A stretch of 7,069 bases of DNA from Colimorpha sp045597845 (GCA_045597845.1 JAZLKZ010000030.1:1-7069), one strand, 5' to 3'; shown: positions 1 through 6,852, counted from the stretch's first letter. A program made the numbers and translations. Notes: generated from the letters alone by a model not told the origin.

Positions 1-1343
1 AATACCGCCACATCAACTTCAGTTCCTTTGGCCCTTCTGCCGACGGACGAATGAAACCTAACATCAGTGCCTACGGCTACGCCACCGTCGCCGATCCATC
101 GGGCGAACTTACATCGGCCTACGGAACCTCCTTTGCTTGTCCGCTTGCCGCTGGCTTTGCCGCTTGTGCTTGGCAAACCCGGCCAGACTTATCGGCCAAG
201 GAAATGAAAAAAGCCATTGAACAATCGGGCGACCTATACCCCTACTACGATTATGCCTTAGGATACGGCGTACCACAGGCCGATTTCTTCTTGCAAGATA
301 ATCTCAAGAAAGAACCCACATTTGTTTTTCGCGATAGTGTCGATCGGGTCATCATCGAACCTTTACTCAACCAATGTTCAGGCACTTTCATGTTCAACAA
401 GCAACGTCCCGACGGTACGCTTGTAACCTATTGCACACCTTACGAAATTCAAGATGTCTCATCGCAAAACACGCTCTTCTTTTACAAAAACGCGCTTGAC
501 AGTTGCACTTTGAATGTCTGGTTCAACGGCTACTCAGCCTCTTACAAGCTCCCCTCCGACTTTACACCCACCACGCCCAACAACACTTACACATCCACAT
601 TCTACCCCCGTCCCTATCCAGAAAATGTTAAAAGCGCTGACATAATAAATTACGCGGCATTTGTCTCCCAAGGTTCAAAAACAAGACCTTCCTTCTACTC
701 AGGAACTCCCGACCAACGCGTTTCCAACTTGGGCAGTTGTGCCAAATGGCGCAAAGACATCTATTTCATGTATGGCGACAATTTCGGAGTCACGGTCACC
801 GACGACAATCTTTCACCATGGTCGCCTTCAGGCCATTTGGGCTTCCGATTCATGCGCGCTCTGAGCAAGCCTTACAGTATAGGAATCGGATTTGAGTATA
901 ACTGGTCGCACTACAATTACGACAAATCCAAAATCAATACCGCCGATGAGCAGCTGGGCCTCTCCAATGTTCCTGGCATTTCGAAAAAGAAACTCAACAT
1001 GCATCAGCTTGATCTTGAGTTGTTCCAACGTGTGCGGTTTGTCCCCGGCGGACTCACCAGCAAGGGATGGCATTGGGATTTGGGCATCTTTGCGGGCTGG
1101 AATTTTGCCAACAGTTACCGCATTGTACAAAAGCCCAACGATGGTATCGCAACCAAACAGACCACCAAATACAAGCTTGACGCCCCCTTGTCAGACTATC
1201 AGTTTGTCTTTGGCGCCATCACCCGCCTCTCCTACGATTGGATTGGTATCTACCTACGCTACGAATCCCCAATGGTGCATTCCAAATGCGACTGCAACAT
1301 TCCACTGCCCGACCTTCAGGTGGGTATCCAATTCTGTTTCTGA
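1..1343 (+). CDS. S8 (subtilisin-like) serine protease with C-terminal outer-membrane beta-barrel-like region, 5'-truncated
   Basis: The gene enters from the left edge. The frame is open from base 3, so the ATG at 51 is internal and not the start. The first residues, SSFGPSADGRMKPNISA, match the subtilase block before the active site. GTSFACP follows, with the catalytic Ser codon at 129-131. Asp and His of the triad would lie outside the window. AKEMKKAI and the GYGVPQA segment (to about base 280) close the protease domain. About bases 330-600 encode a beta-rich, possibly Ig-like region that I do not recognise. From about base 790 the protein alternates polar and hydrophobic/aromatic residues in several strands and ends in VGIQFCF, a terminal Phe as in barrel proteins folded by the BAM machinery. 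This tail is about 185 residues, enough for about eight strands and too short for a classical 12-strand autotransporter barrel. Inference: a cell-surface or outer-membrane-anchored protease. The protease call is firm; the barrel call is from residue pattern only. Confidence 0.85.
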   Translation, partial: YRHINFSSFGPSADGRMKPNISAYGYATVADPSGELTSAYGTSFACPLAAGFAACAWQTRPDLSAKEMKKAIEQSGDLYPYYDYALGYGVPQADFFLQDNLKKEPTFVFRDSVDRVIIEPLLNQCSGTFMFNKQRPDGTLVTYCTPYEIQDVSSQNTLFFYKNALDSCTLNVWFNGYSASYKLPSDFTPTTPNNTYTSTFYPRPYPENVKSADIINYAAFVSQGSKTRPSFYSGTPDQRVSNLGSCAKWRKDIYFMYGDNFGVTVTDDNLSPWSPSGHLGFRFMRALSKPYSIGIGFEYNWSHYNYDKSKINTADEQLGLSNVPGISKKKLNMHQLDLELFQRVRFVPGGLTSKGWHWDLGIFAGWNFANSYRIVQKPNDGIATKQTTKYKLDAPLSDYQFVFGAITRLSYDWIGIYLRYESPMVHSKCDCNIPLPDLQVGIQFCF

Positions 1344-1395
1344 AAACCTGAATATCTGAAAATCTAAATATCTGAATAATAAATAATCTAAAACA
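1340..1395. repeat. Degenerate 8-bp tandem repeat between the protease gene and hutU
   Basis: Cut in steps of eight from 1340, the sequence reads ctgaaaac, ctgaatat, ctgaaaat, ctaaatat, ctgaataa, taaataat, ctaaaaca. The first five units differ at only one to three positions; the last two are weaker. The array begins over the protease stop codon (1341-1343) and runs almost to the hutU start at 1405, so it fills the gene gap. I see no promoter box or terminator hairpin in this gap, so hutU may be co-transcribed with the protease gene or use a promoter I cannot recognise. Confidence 0.7.
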
Positions 1396-1404
1396 ACAAA
1401 TATT

Positions 1405-3405
1405 ATGACACTCGAAGAATTCCAAAACGAATTGCGCCAGGGTATTCCTAATCCCCTACCCGCACCTCAACCTTACGACACCACCGTCAACCACGCTCCT
1501 AAGCGTAAGGACATCCTCACTCCCGAGCAGAAGAAACTCGCCATCCGCAATGCACTGCGTTATTTCGACCCCAAGGACCACGCTATGCTGGCTCCTGAAT
1601 TTGCTGAGGAATTGCGCATGTACGGTCGCATCTACATGTACCGTCTGCGTCCTACCTATCCCATGTACGCTCGTCCCATCGACCAGTATCCCGCCAAATG
1701 CCGTCAGGCTGCCGCAATCATGCTCATGATTCAGAACAACCTCGACCCCGCAGTGGCTCAGCATCCCCACGAGCTGATTACCTACGGCGGAAACGGCGCC
1801 GTGTTCCAGAACTGGGCTCAGTATCGTCTCGTGATGAAATACCTCTCCGAGATGACCGAAGAGCAGACCCTCGCCATGTACAGTGGTCACCCAATGGGAC
1901 TCTTCCCCTCTCACAAAGACGCTCCCCGCGTGGTGGTCACCAATGGTATGATGATTCCCAACTACTCCAAACCCGATGACTGGGAACGTTACAACGCAAT
2001 GGGTGTTACCCAATACGGCCAGATGACCGCAGGAAGCTACATGTACATCGGACCGCAAGGCATCGTACACGGCACCACCATCACCGTCTTGAACGCAGCA
2101 CGTAAGCTTGGTGGCGGCACCGCTGGCAAGCTCTTCATCACCGCAGGTTTAGGTGGTATGAGCGGTGCTCAGCCCAAGGCTGGCAACATCGCTGGCGTGG
2201 TTTCCATCACCGCAGAAATCAACCCTGCAGCCACACAGAAACGCTACGAACAAGGTTGGGTGGATGAAGTGCACGAGAACCTCGACGAGCTTTTTGTCGC
2301 CGTCAACAAAGCCCGCGATGCCAAAATCGCCCGCAGCTTCGCCTATCAAGGCAATGTCGTTGACCTCTGGGAATATTGCGCCGAGAAAGGCATCCAGGTT
2401 GACCTCGGTTCCGACCAGACCTCGCTCCATAATCCTTGGGCAGGTGGTTACTATCCCGTTGGCATCTCCTTCGAGGATTCCAAGAAAATGATGGCAGACC
2501 AGCCCGAACAGTTCAAGGAAGCCGTTCAGGCATCCCTACGTCGCCATGTGGCAGCCGTCAACAAGATGACCGCCCGCGGCATGTATTTCTTCGACTACGG
2601 CAACGCCTTCCTCTTGGAGAGCAGCCGCGCCGGCGCCGACATCTGGAACGCAGACCACTCCGCCTTCCGCTATCCCTCCTACGTTCAGGACATCATGGGA
2701 CCCATGTGCTTCGACTATGGATTCGGTCCTTTCCGTTGGGTATGCACCAGTGGCAAACCCGAAGACCTCGACAAGAGCGACCATATCGCCATGGAAGTTC
2801 TCGACGAAATCGCCCAAAAATCTCCCGCTGAGATTCAGCAGCAGATGCGCGACAACATACAGTGGATTAAAGGCGCCAACGAGAACCACCTCGTCGTCGG
2901 CTCTCAGGCCCGTATACTCTATGCCGACTGCGAAGGCCGCACCAAGATTGCCGAGCGTTTCAACCAAGCTATCGCCAAGGGCGAAATCTCCGCACCTATC
3001 GTACTGGGGCGTGACCACCACGACGTTTCCGGAACCGACTCTCCTTTCCGTGAGACCAGCAACATCTACGACGGCAGCAACCGCTGCGCCGACATGGCAG
3101 TACAGAACGTTATCGGCGACTCTTTCCGCGGCGCTACCTGGGTCAGCATCCACAATGGAGGCGGCGTAGGTTGGGGCGAAGTGATGAACGGTGGTTTCGG
3201 TATGGTATTGGATGGCTCCGCCGACTGCGACCGTCGCCTCAAGCTCATGCTCTACTGGGATGTGAACAACGGCATCAGCCGCCGCAGCTGGGCACGCAAC
3301 GAAGGCGCCATGTTCGCCATCAAGCGCGCTATGGACAGCAATCCCGACCTAAAGGTCACCATGCCCAACCTCGTTGACGACAAAGTTCTCGACAACCTGT
3401 TCTAA
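1405..3405 (+). CDS. hutU: Urocanate hydratase (urocanase), long eukaryote-like form
   Basis: This enzyme catalyses the second step of histidine degradation, turning urocanate and water into 4-imidazolone-5-propionate with tightly bound NAD+ in the cytoplasm. The gene is complete at 666 residues. It is longer than the roughly 557-residue Pseudomonas/Bacillus enzyme and close to the vertebrate UROC1 length. Visible family blocks are YGGNGAVFQNW, GLGGMSGAQPKA (about residues 248-259, the NAD-binding segment), GPFRWVCTSG (Cys447), VVGSQARILY (to 506), GRDHHDVSGTDSPFRE (from 535) and ATWVSIHNGGGVGWGE. The start at 1405 follows an A-rich leader without a Shine-Dalgarno sequence, usual for Bacteroidota, and is the only ATG fitting full length. 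As I recall the Pseudomonas enzyme, its catalytic-region Cys410 lies in ARICW; here that position is Leu505, as in the long clade. The gene ends just before a strong terminator. No hutH, hutI or formiminotransferase gene is visible, so the rest of the pathway must lie elsewhere. Confidence 0.97.
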   Translation: MTLEEFQNELRQGIPNPLPAPQPYDTTVNHAPKRKDILTPEQKKLAIRNALRYFDPKDHAMLAPEFAEELRMYGRIYMYRLRPTYPMYARPIDQYPAKCRQAAAIMLMIQNNLDPAVAQHPHELITYGGNGAVFQNWAQYRLVMKYLSEMTEEQTLAMYSGHPMGLFPSHKDAPRVVVTNGMMIPNYSKPDDWERYNAMGVTQYGQMTAGSYMYIGPQGIVHGTTITVLNAARKLGGGTAGKLFITAGLGGMSGAQPKAGNIAGVVSITAEINPAATQKRYEQGWVDEVHENLDELFVAVNKARDAKIARSFAYQGNVVDLWEYCAEKGIQVDLGSDQTSLHNPWAGGYYPVGISFEDSKKMMADQPEQFKEAVQASLRRHVAAVNKMTARGMYFFDYGNAFLLESSRAGADIWNADHSAFRYPSYVQDIMGPMCFDYGFGPFRWVCTSGKPEDLDKSDHIAMEVLDEIAQKSPAEIQQQMRDNIQWIKGANENHLVVGSQARILYADCEGRTKIAERFNQAIAKGEISAPIVLGRDHHDVSGTDSPFRETSNIYDGSNRCADMAVQNVIGDSFRGATWVSIHNGGGVGWGEVMNGGFGMVLDGSADCDRRLKLMLYWDVNNGISRRSWARNEGAMFAIKRAMDSNPDLKVTMPNLVDDKVLDNLF

Positions 3406-3417
3406 GCATCAATACTA

Positions 3418-3457
3418 AAGGTTGGACTACAGATCATGTAGTCCAACCTTCTTATTA
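3418..3457 (+). terminator. Rho-independent terminator after hutU
   Basis: A perfect inverted repeat has arms at 3418-3431 and 3437-3450 (14 pairs, five-base loop gatca), starting 12 bases after the hutU stop. It is followed by a T-rich cttattattt tract. The stem has a mixed GC core (gttggactac) and is the strongest hairpin in the left half. It should end the hutU transcript. Only 34 bases separate it from the next start codon. Confidence 0.88.
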
Positions 3458-3462
3458 TTTCC

Positions 3463-3483
3463 AACTCAAAACTCTTAACTCAT
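3463..3483. repeat. Three-copy heptamer tandem repeat just before the SIMPL gene
   Basis: Three adjacent heptamers read aactcaa, aactctt, aactcat and end one base before the ATG at 3485. They occupy the position where a ribosome binding site would lie, but contain no Shine-Dalgarno-like purine run. The element resembles in kind, though not in sequence, the octamer array before hutU. It is short enough to be chance; the placement is what makes it worth recording. Confidence 0.5.
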
Positions 3484-3484
3484 T

Positions 3485-4180
3485 ATGGCTACAAAAGAAG
3501 TAAGCATTGGATTAGGCTCGGCAGCCTTTATCATGGGCATCTTTCTGCTTTTTGCAGTAGGTAAGTTCAAATCCTACGACCGCACCGTCAGCGTGCGTGG
3601 GCTTTGTGAACGTGAAGTAATGGCCGACCGCGCCATCTATCCCATCGTTTTTAAGGAAACCGGCAACAACCTGGCACAACTCTACGCAACCGTCAACGAA
3701 AAGAACGCCATCATCCGTCAATTCCTGAAAGAAAACGGCATTGAAGAGAGCGAAATTTCCTATCCCGCACCCAAGATTACCGACAACCAATCCAACAGCT
3801 ACACCGCCAACGCGGCGCAGCGCTATGTGATTACCGCCGTTGTGAACGTCTATACTCCAAAGGTGCAGACCATCCTCGACATCCAAGCCAAGCTCTCACA
3901 GCTCATGGAACAGGGCATCGCCATTGGCAGCGGCAACGAATGGGAGAATCCCGCCATCTTCGAGTTTGAAGCACTTAACGACATCAAACCCGAGATGATA
4001 GAAGAAGCCAACAAGAACGCCCGTCAGGCCGCCGAACAGTTCGCTAAAGACTCCGACAGCAAACTGGGCAAGATCCAGAACGCCACCCAAGGCCTCTTCA
4101 CCATCGAACCCCGCGACCTCAACACCCCCCACATCAAGAAAATCCGTGTCGTCACCTCCGCCACCTACAAGTTGAAATAA
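3485..4180 (+). CDS. SIMPL (DUF541) domain-containing protein, membrane-anchored
   Basis: The 231-residue protein has one N-terminal hydrophobic segment (about residues 6-26), with Lys27 and Lys29 just after it and no lipobox Cys. It is therefore probably a signal anchor or uncleaved signal peptide, with the rest outside the cytoplasm. From about residue 33 it fits the SIMPL/DUF541 fold: an opening beta strand (TVSVRGLCERE), a helix with LYATVNEKNAIIRQFLKENGI, a strand ending in RYVITAVVNVYT, and a long helix with EEANKNARQAAEQFAKDSDSK followed by LGKIQNATQGLFTI. SIMPL proteins are known as periplasmic or membrane-associated oligomers, such as E. coli YggE and BP26 of Brucella, linked to stress tolerance without a defined reaction. 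The terminator 34 bases upstream suggests separate transcription from hutU, but I see no clear promoter box in that gap. The ATG at 3485 is chosen because it provides the membrane segment. Confidence 0.85.
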   Translation: MATKEVSIGLGSAAFIMGIFLLFAVGKFKSYDRTVSVRGLCEREVMADRAIYPIVFKETGNNLAQLYATVNEKNAIIRQFLKENGIEESEISYPAPKITDNQSNSYTANAAQRYVITAVVNVYTPKVQTILDIQAKLSQLMEQGIAIGSGNEWENPAIFEFEALNDIKPEMIEEANKNARQAAEQFAKDSDSKLGKIQNATQGLFTIEPRDLNTPHIKKIRVVTSATYKLK

Positions 4181-4269
4181 AAGACAGCTTTTCCCCTATC
4201 CGAGTGCAGAGCAGAGACGTTGAGGACATTCCTTTACCTCAACCAAAAAACTTTATTACATTGATATGC

Positions 4270-4309
4270 GAAAATAGCATGTTCTCTTATCGAGATTCAT
4301 GCTATTTTT
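4270..4309. terminator. Bidirectional terminator between convergent genes
   Basis: The arms aaaatagcatg (4271-4281) and catgctatttt (4298-4308) pair perfectly over 11 bases. A G-T pair can be added at 4270/4309, and an inner helix forms between tctc (4283-4286) and gaga (4292-4295). The plus-strand copy ends in a T tract and the minus-strand copy does too, because the left arm begins with AAAA. It lies about 90 bases after the SIMPL stop and about 195 bases past the DUF262 stop, so it can serve both. Confidence 0.7.
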
Positions 4310-4382
4310 CATTAGGTATAGCACTACGCAAATACACTGAAAACAAGAAGTCTAACAACAGCGATTGCAACACAATTCATTC

Positions 4383-4419
4383 AATAACGATGAAATAAAA
4401 CGATTATTTCGTCGTTATT
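4383..4419. terminator. Long AT-rich hairpin past the DUF262 gene
   Basis: The arms 4383-4398 and 4404-4419 pair over 16 bases with one G-T wobble and a five-base loop. Read on the minus strand it lies directly after the 29-codon open extension of the DUF262 frame, whose TAA (4415-4417) sits in the base of the stem. The long stem suggests a terminator or RNA 3'-end protector. There is no separate T tract on either side beyond the T-rich arms, so the terminator label is an inference. Confidence 0.5.
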
Positions 4420-4504
4420 TGTTAATCAGATACCACCACTTTCCATCTGCTTTACCACCAATCCGTTCGAGAAATGAAATCTTCTGGTTCTTGATGTAAT
4501 TCCC
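4415..4504 (-). pseudogene. In-frame open extension past the DUF262 stop, possible lost C-terminal tail
   Basis: After the TAA at 4505-4507 on the minus strand, the same frame reads 29 more sense codons before TAA at 4415-4417. The residues include NYIKNQKISFLERIGG and KWWYLINK, a mix of charged, hydrophobic and aromatic residues that looks like protein. At this base composition a run of this length would occur by chance roughly one time in seven by my own estimate, so openness alone is weak evidence. The end coinciding with a hairpin adds some weight. It may be the former C-terminus of the DUF262 protein, a readthrough product, or noise. Confidence 0.3.
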
Positions 4505-6586
4505 TTATTCTTCATCTTCGCCTTCTTGGTCAGAACGGAATTCGAATACTAATTCAGAAGTTGGGATATTACACTCTGTGAACATACCATTGAGAATGCT
4601 GATCTTCGTGGCTGTACTATTGTCCGTCCAAACATAAATATTTGGAGCAAGTTCACGTCTCCACGATTCTGGCATAGTGCAGAATCCACTTTTCTCGTTA
4701 GCACATAACCATTCCAAGGTGGAACGCTTCTCAAGCAATATGTGTCCGCAAACTTGTACCAGCATTTCTTTCCACGTATTAACTGTATATCTTACGCCAT
4801 GTAGAATGTAAGCTTGCAACTTCTTGCCCGTAAATTCAAAGTCTTCATCATCAAGTGAAGCCGATTCTGCCTCTTGCTTTGTCACTTCAAAGGTCGTGGA
4901 AGGCATTGGCCAAAGAGCCATAAACACCTGAAATAGATCTTGCTGACGTTGTTTCAATTCCACTTCAGTCCATTGCTCACAACTCTTCACATAGTTGTTC
5001 AGTCGGAACGCACTATCCTTAAAACCTTTGTCCATGTCCCTCTTTTCTACGAAAGTAAGATTACTGTACTGAGAGTTATAACCTGTCAGTGTAAGATTTG
5101 CCATAGTGTGCAGATACTGCTGATGAATACGTTCCCACTCTTCACCCAATGCTCTCTTCCATTTATCAGAGAGCGTTTGAGGCATGATATGTTCTATCGT
5201 AATACACTTTTCTGTCAGTTCCTTTACCACATCATGGCGTTCATTATTGTCTCGATTTTCCAAACGTTCCAAAATAAACATACGCTGATTGGCTGGCATC
5301 TTATAAATTTGACGCGAGATGAAATCACCTGCCACCTCTTCATCGGTTGGGAATACGGACGAGCGCCCTTTCTTAAGCAATACATATATAAGCACGTCAA
5401 CATACGTTAGGACTTTATCTGATCCTGCTTTACTAATGTGGTTCAGCACGTCACGATGGAGTGTTGCAAAGACCTTGTTAAGAGCATTTGAAGGCAGATT
5501 GCAGATGATACGACGAGCCCAATATGCTTCAATTACATCAATCACTCTATATATTTCATCCTCGGTCATTCCTTCCTTTGTAGTATAGTCAAAGAAAGCC
5601 ATAAAGAAAGGATAGGCAATCGTGGAATCTAAGGTGCGCAACTGGTTTAGCTTGCGATTCAGTTTCTCGGTACCAACGCACGCATTATCAATCTGACTAT
5701 AAATACGAGCATATTGGTACATATCTTTAAGCAATGCCGCTCTGTTAATACCAATACTCTCTGCATATTCCTTAAAGATAAAATAGATTCTATCGATACG
5801 TCCAATCTTGCCTTGTTTCATGGTAAGGTAATCACGTACAAAAGAGGACGCATCGTACTTCGTATTTTCCTCAATAGGATTCCAGTAACGAGTATATAAA
5901 TCATCCTGCTCAGTAGGAGTCAAAGACATCAGCAAATAGTTCCTGATCTTATCTGCTTCACTTAAATCAAGACCTGTAGAATTAAGGCTTTCGAATATCA
6001 ACTGAGGATCATCATCTTCATCAAGACGGATATTGATTACCTCCAGTTTCTTTATTGTTTCAAATAACTCGTCTAGTGTCAGACCACAATGTGTGATTTT
6101 GTCAAAAAAGAAATCATAGTTGCGAGTTACATTCGATTCTTTGATGTATTGATCCTTTGGATTATACAACAAGGCATCAAAAGCCTGCATATCCTTCTTG
6201 ATTGGCTTCAGTTTAACCTTGCGCTCATCCTCTTGATATTCATCTACAAGGTAACGCTTGAAAATCTTCTCAACCAACTTTGTGTCATCCGCTTCAAGCA
6301 GACCTTCCTTTTTTGCATTGACCATGGCAATGAGCATCAACGAAACCGTAGTGATTCGTTGCTGTCCATCGATAATATAGCGGTCTTCCGTTCCTGCCTG
6401 CATACTTGATACAATACTGCCAAAGAAATGACTCTTACGCTCACTATTGTGGAGTTTTATCAAATCTTGGAACAACTGTTCGCAATTCTCTTCTTTCCAA
6501 TCATAATTACGCTGATATAGAGGAATGATGAATCTCTTGTCCGATCCATCGAAGAACTTTATTAATGGTTGGGCGTCACCTTTCAT
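4505..6586 (-). CDS. GmrSD-like DUF262-DUF1524 protein, probable type IV restriction / anti-phage nuclease
   Basis: The ATG at 6584-6586 gives 693 residues. A TTG four codons upstream (6596-6598) is in frame, but MKGDAQPL fits the usual start of this family better. The N-terminal DUF262 (GmrS-like, ParB/Srx-type) domain shows IIPLYQRNYDW (residues 20-30) and DGQQRITT (73-80), the nucleotide-using motifs of the family, then GLDLSEADKIRN. The C-terminal half has the DUF1524 (GmrD-like) HNH nuclease: IEHIMPQ with His466, then NLTLTGYN with Asn497 and Asn504, and Asn509. A further domain follows (about 590-680), with YTVNTWKEMLVQVCGHIL and NIYVWTDNSTATKISIL, a tail often seen on DUF262 proteins and RAMA-like in look. 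Known relatives (GmrSD, BrxU, SspE) cut modified phage DNA or sense phosphorothioate marks; the target here cannot be read from sequence. No methylase or dnd/ssp gene is adjacent, so it looks stand-alone. Its lower G+C than the genes to the left suggests horizontal gain. Confidence 0.9.
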   Translation of the reverse strand: MKGDAQPLIKFFDGSDKRFIIPLYQRNYDWKEENCEQLFQDLIKLHNSERKSHFFGSIVSSMQAGTEDRYIIDGQQRITTVSLMLIAMVNAKKEGLLEADDTKLVEKIFKRYLVDEYQEDERKVKLKPIKKDMQAFDALLYNPKDQYIKESNVTRNYDFFFDKITHCGLTLDELFETIKKLEVINIRLDEDDDPQLIFESLNSTGLDLSEADKIRNYLLMSLTPTEQDDLYTRYWNPIEENTKYDASSFVRDYLTMKQGKIGRIDRIYFIFKEYAESIGINRAALLKDMYQYARIYSQIDNACVGTEKLNRKLNQLRTLDSTIAYPFFMAFFDYTTKEGMTEDEIYRVIDVIEAYWARRIICNLPSNALNKVFATLHRDVLNHISKAGSDKVLTYVDVLIYVLLKKGRSSVFPTDEEVAGDFISRQIYKMPANQRMFILERLENRDNNERHDVVKELTEKCITIEHIMPQTLSDKWKRALGEEWERIHQQYLHTMANLTLTGYNSQYSNLTFVEKRDMDKGFKDSAFRLNNYVKSCEQWTEVELKQRQQDLFQVFMALWPMPSTTFEVTKQEAESASLDDEDFEFTGKKLQAYILHGVRYTVNTWKEMLVQVCGHILLEKRSTLEWLCANEKSGFCTMPESWRRELAPNIYVWTDNSTATKISILNGMFTECNIPTSELVFEFRSDQEGEDEE

Positions 6587-6699
6587 ATTAAAATACAAGA
6601 TTTAACGTAACACATAGATATCATATTTACATCTACCATATTAATATTTATATACATACACGTACTTACTCGATTAAGAAGCACACAATTCAACTATTG

Positions 6700-6707
6700 C
6701 AAATGTA
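6700..6707 (-). promoter_or_regulatory. Candidate -7 box for the DUF262 gene
   Basis: Read on the minus strand this is TACATTTG, a full match to the Bacteroidota -7 consensus TAnnTTTG. It lies 113 bases before the ATG at 6586, giving a leader of roughly 105 bases. The matching -33 TTG element is not clear; only a GTTAA-like stretch lies about 17-19 bases further upstream. An eight-base match in AT-rich DNA can be chance. Confidence 0.4.
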
Positions 6708-6852
6708 CATAATTTCTAAGGATTAACATCGTTTTTTTTTGTATTTTTCATTTCATAAGTTCTTATACGAAACACAACTTTTTGAGACAAACAAGTAAGT
6801 TGCGAAAGGTAAAATTATAGCCCGCGAAAGAGCCCAAAGTCCAAGAATAAGG

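Larger units (their letters stand above)
4181..4504. other. AT-rich intergenic region between convergent genes, with two hairpins
   Basis: This 324-base stretch separates the converging SIMPL and DUF262 genes. It holds a bidirectional terminator-like hairpin at 4270-4309, a long AT-rich hairpin at 4383-4419 and, on the minus strand, a 29-codon open continuation of the DUF262 frame (4418-4504). A 64-codon plus-strand open frame at 4204-4398 runs through the first hairpin and reaches the second. It resembles nothing I know and I do not call it a gene. Base composition drops toward A+T here compared with the genes to the left. Confidence 0.7.

Noticed and set aside
1315..1352. Inverted repeat ttcaggt / acctgaa across the protease stop
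   Set aside because: Seven pairs with a 24-base loop and no T tract; likely chance and partly a by-product of the octamer repeat.
892..1359. Plus-strand open frame of 155 codons overlapping the protease tail
   Set aside because: Out of frame with the barrel-like region, no motif, and it runs into the octamer repeat.
1456..2070. Minus-strand open frame of 204 codons
   Set aside because: Lies wholly antisense to hutU, whose codon bias keeps the opposite frame free of stops; the His/Val-rich product resembles no family.
2536..3153. Minus-strand open frame of 205 codons
   Set aside because: Also antisense to hutU, with low-complexity Val/Ala/Gly-rich translation typical of a shadow frame.
4219..4243. 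Hairpin gttgagg / cctcaac
   Set aside because: Only seven pairs with an 11-base loop and no T tract after it on either strand; the neighbouring hairpin at 4270 is a better terminator.
4204..4398. Plus-strand open frame of 64 codons after the SIMPL gene
   Set aside because: It runs through the 4270-4309 terminator hairpin, ends inside the 4383-4398 hairpin arm, has no recognisable motif and no promoter box before it.
4940..5410. Plus-strand open frame of 156 codons
   Set aside because: Antisense to conserved DUF1524 motifs of the DUF262 gene; Cys/Phe-rich shadow translation.
6586..6598. TTG start four codons upstream for the DUF262 gene
   Set aside because: The ATG at 6584-6586 gives the family-typical N-terminus MKGDAQPL; the added YFN residues are not needed.
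6755..6766. Small palindrome ataag-tt-cttat
   Set aside because: Five pairs with a two-base loop in AT-rich DNA is expected by chance.
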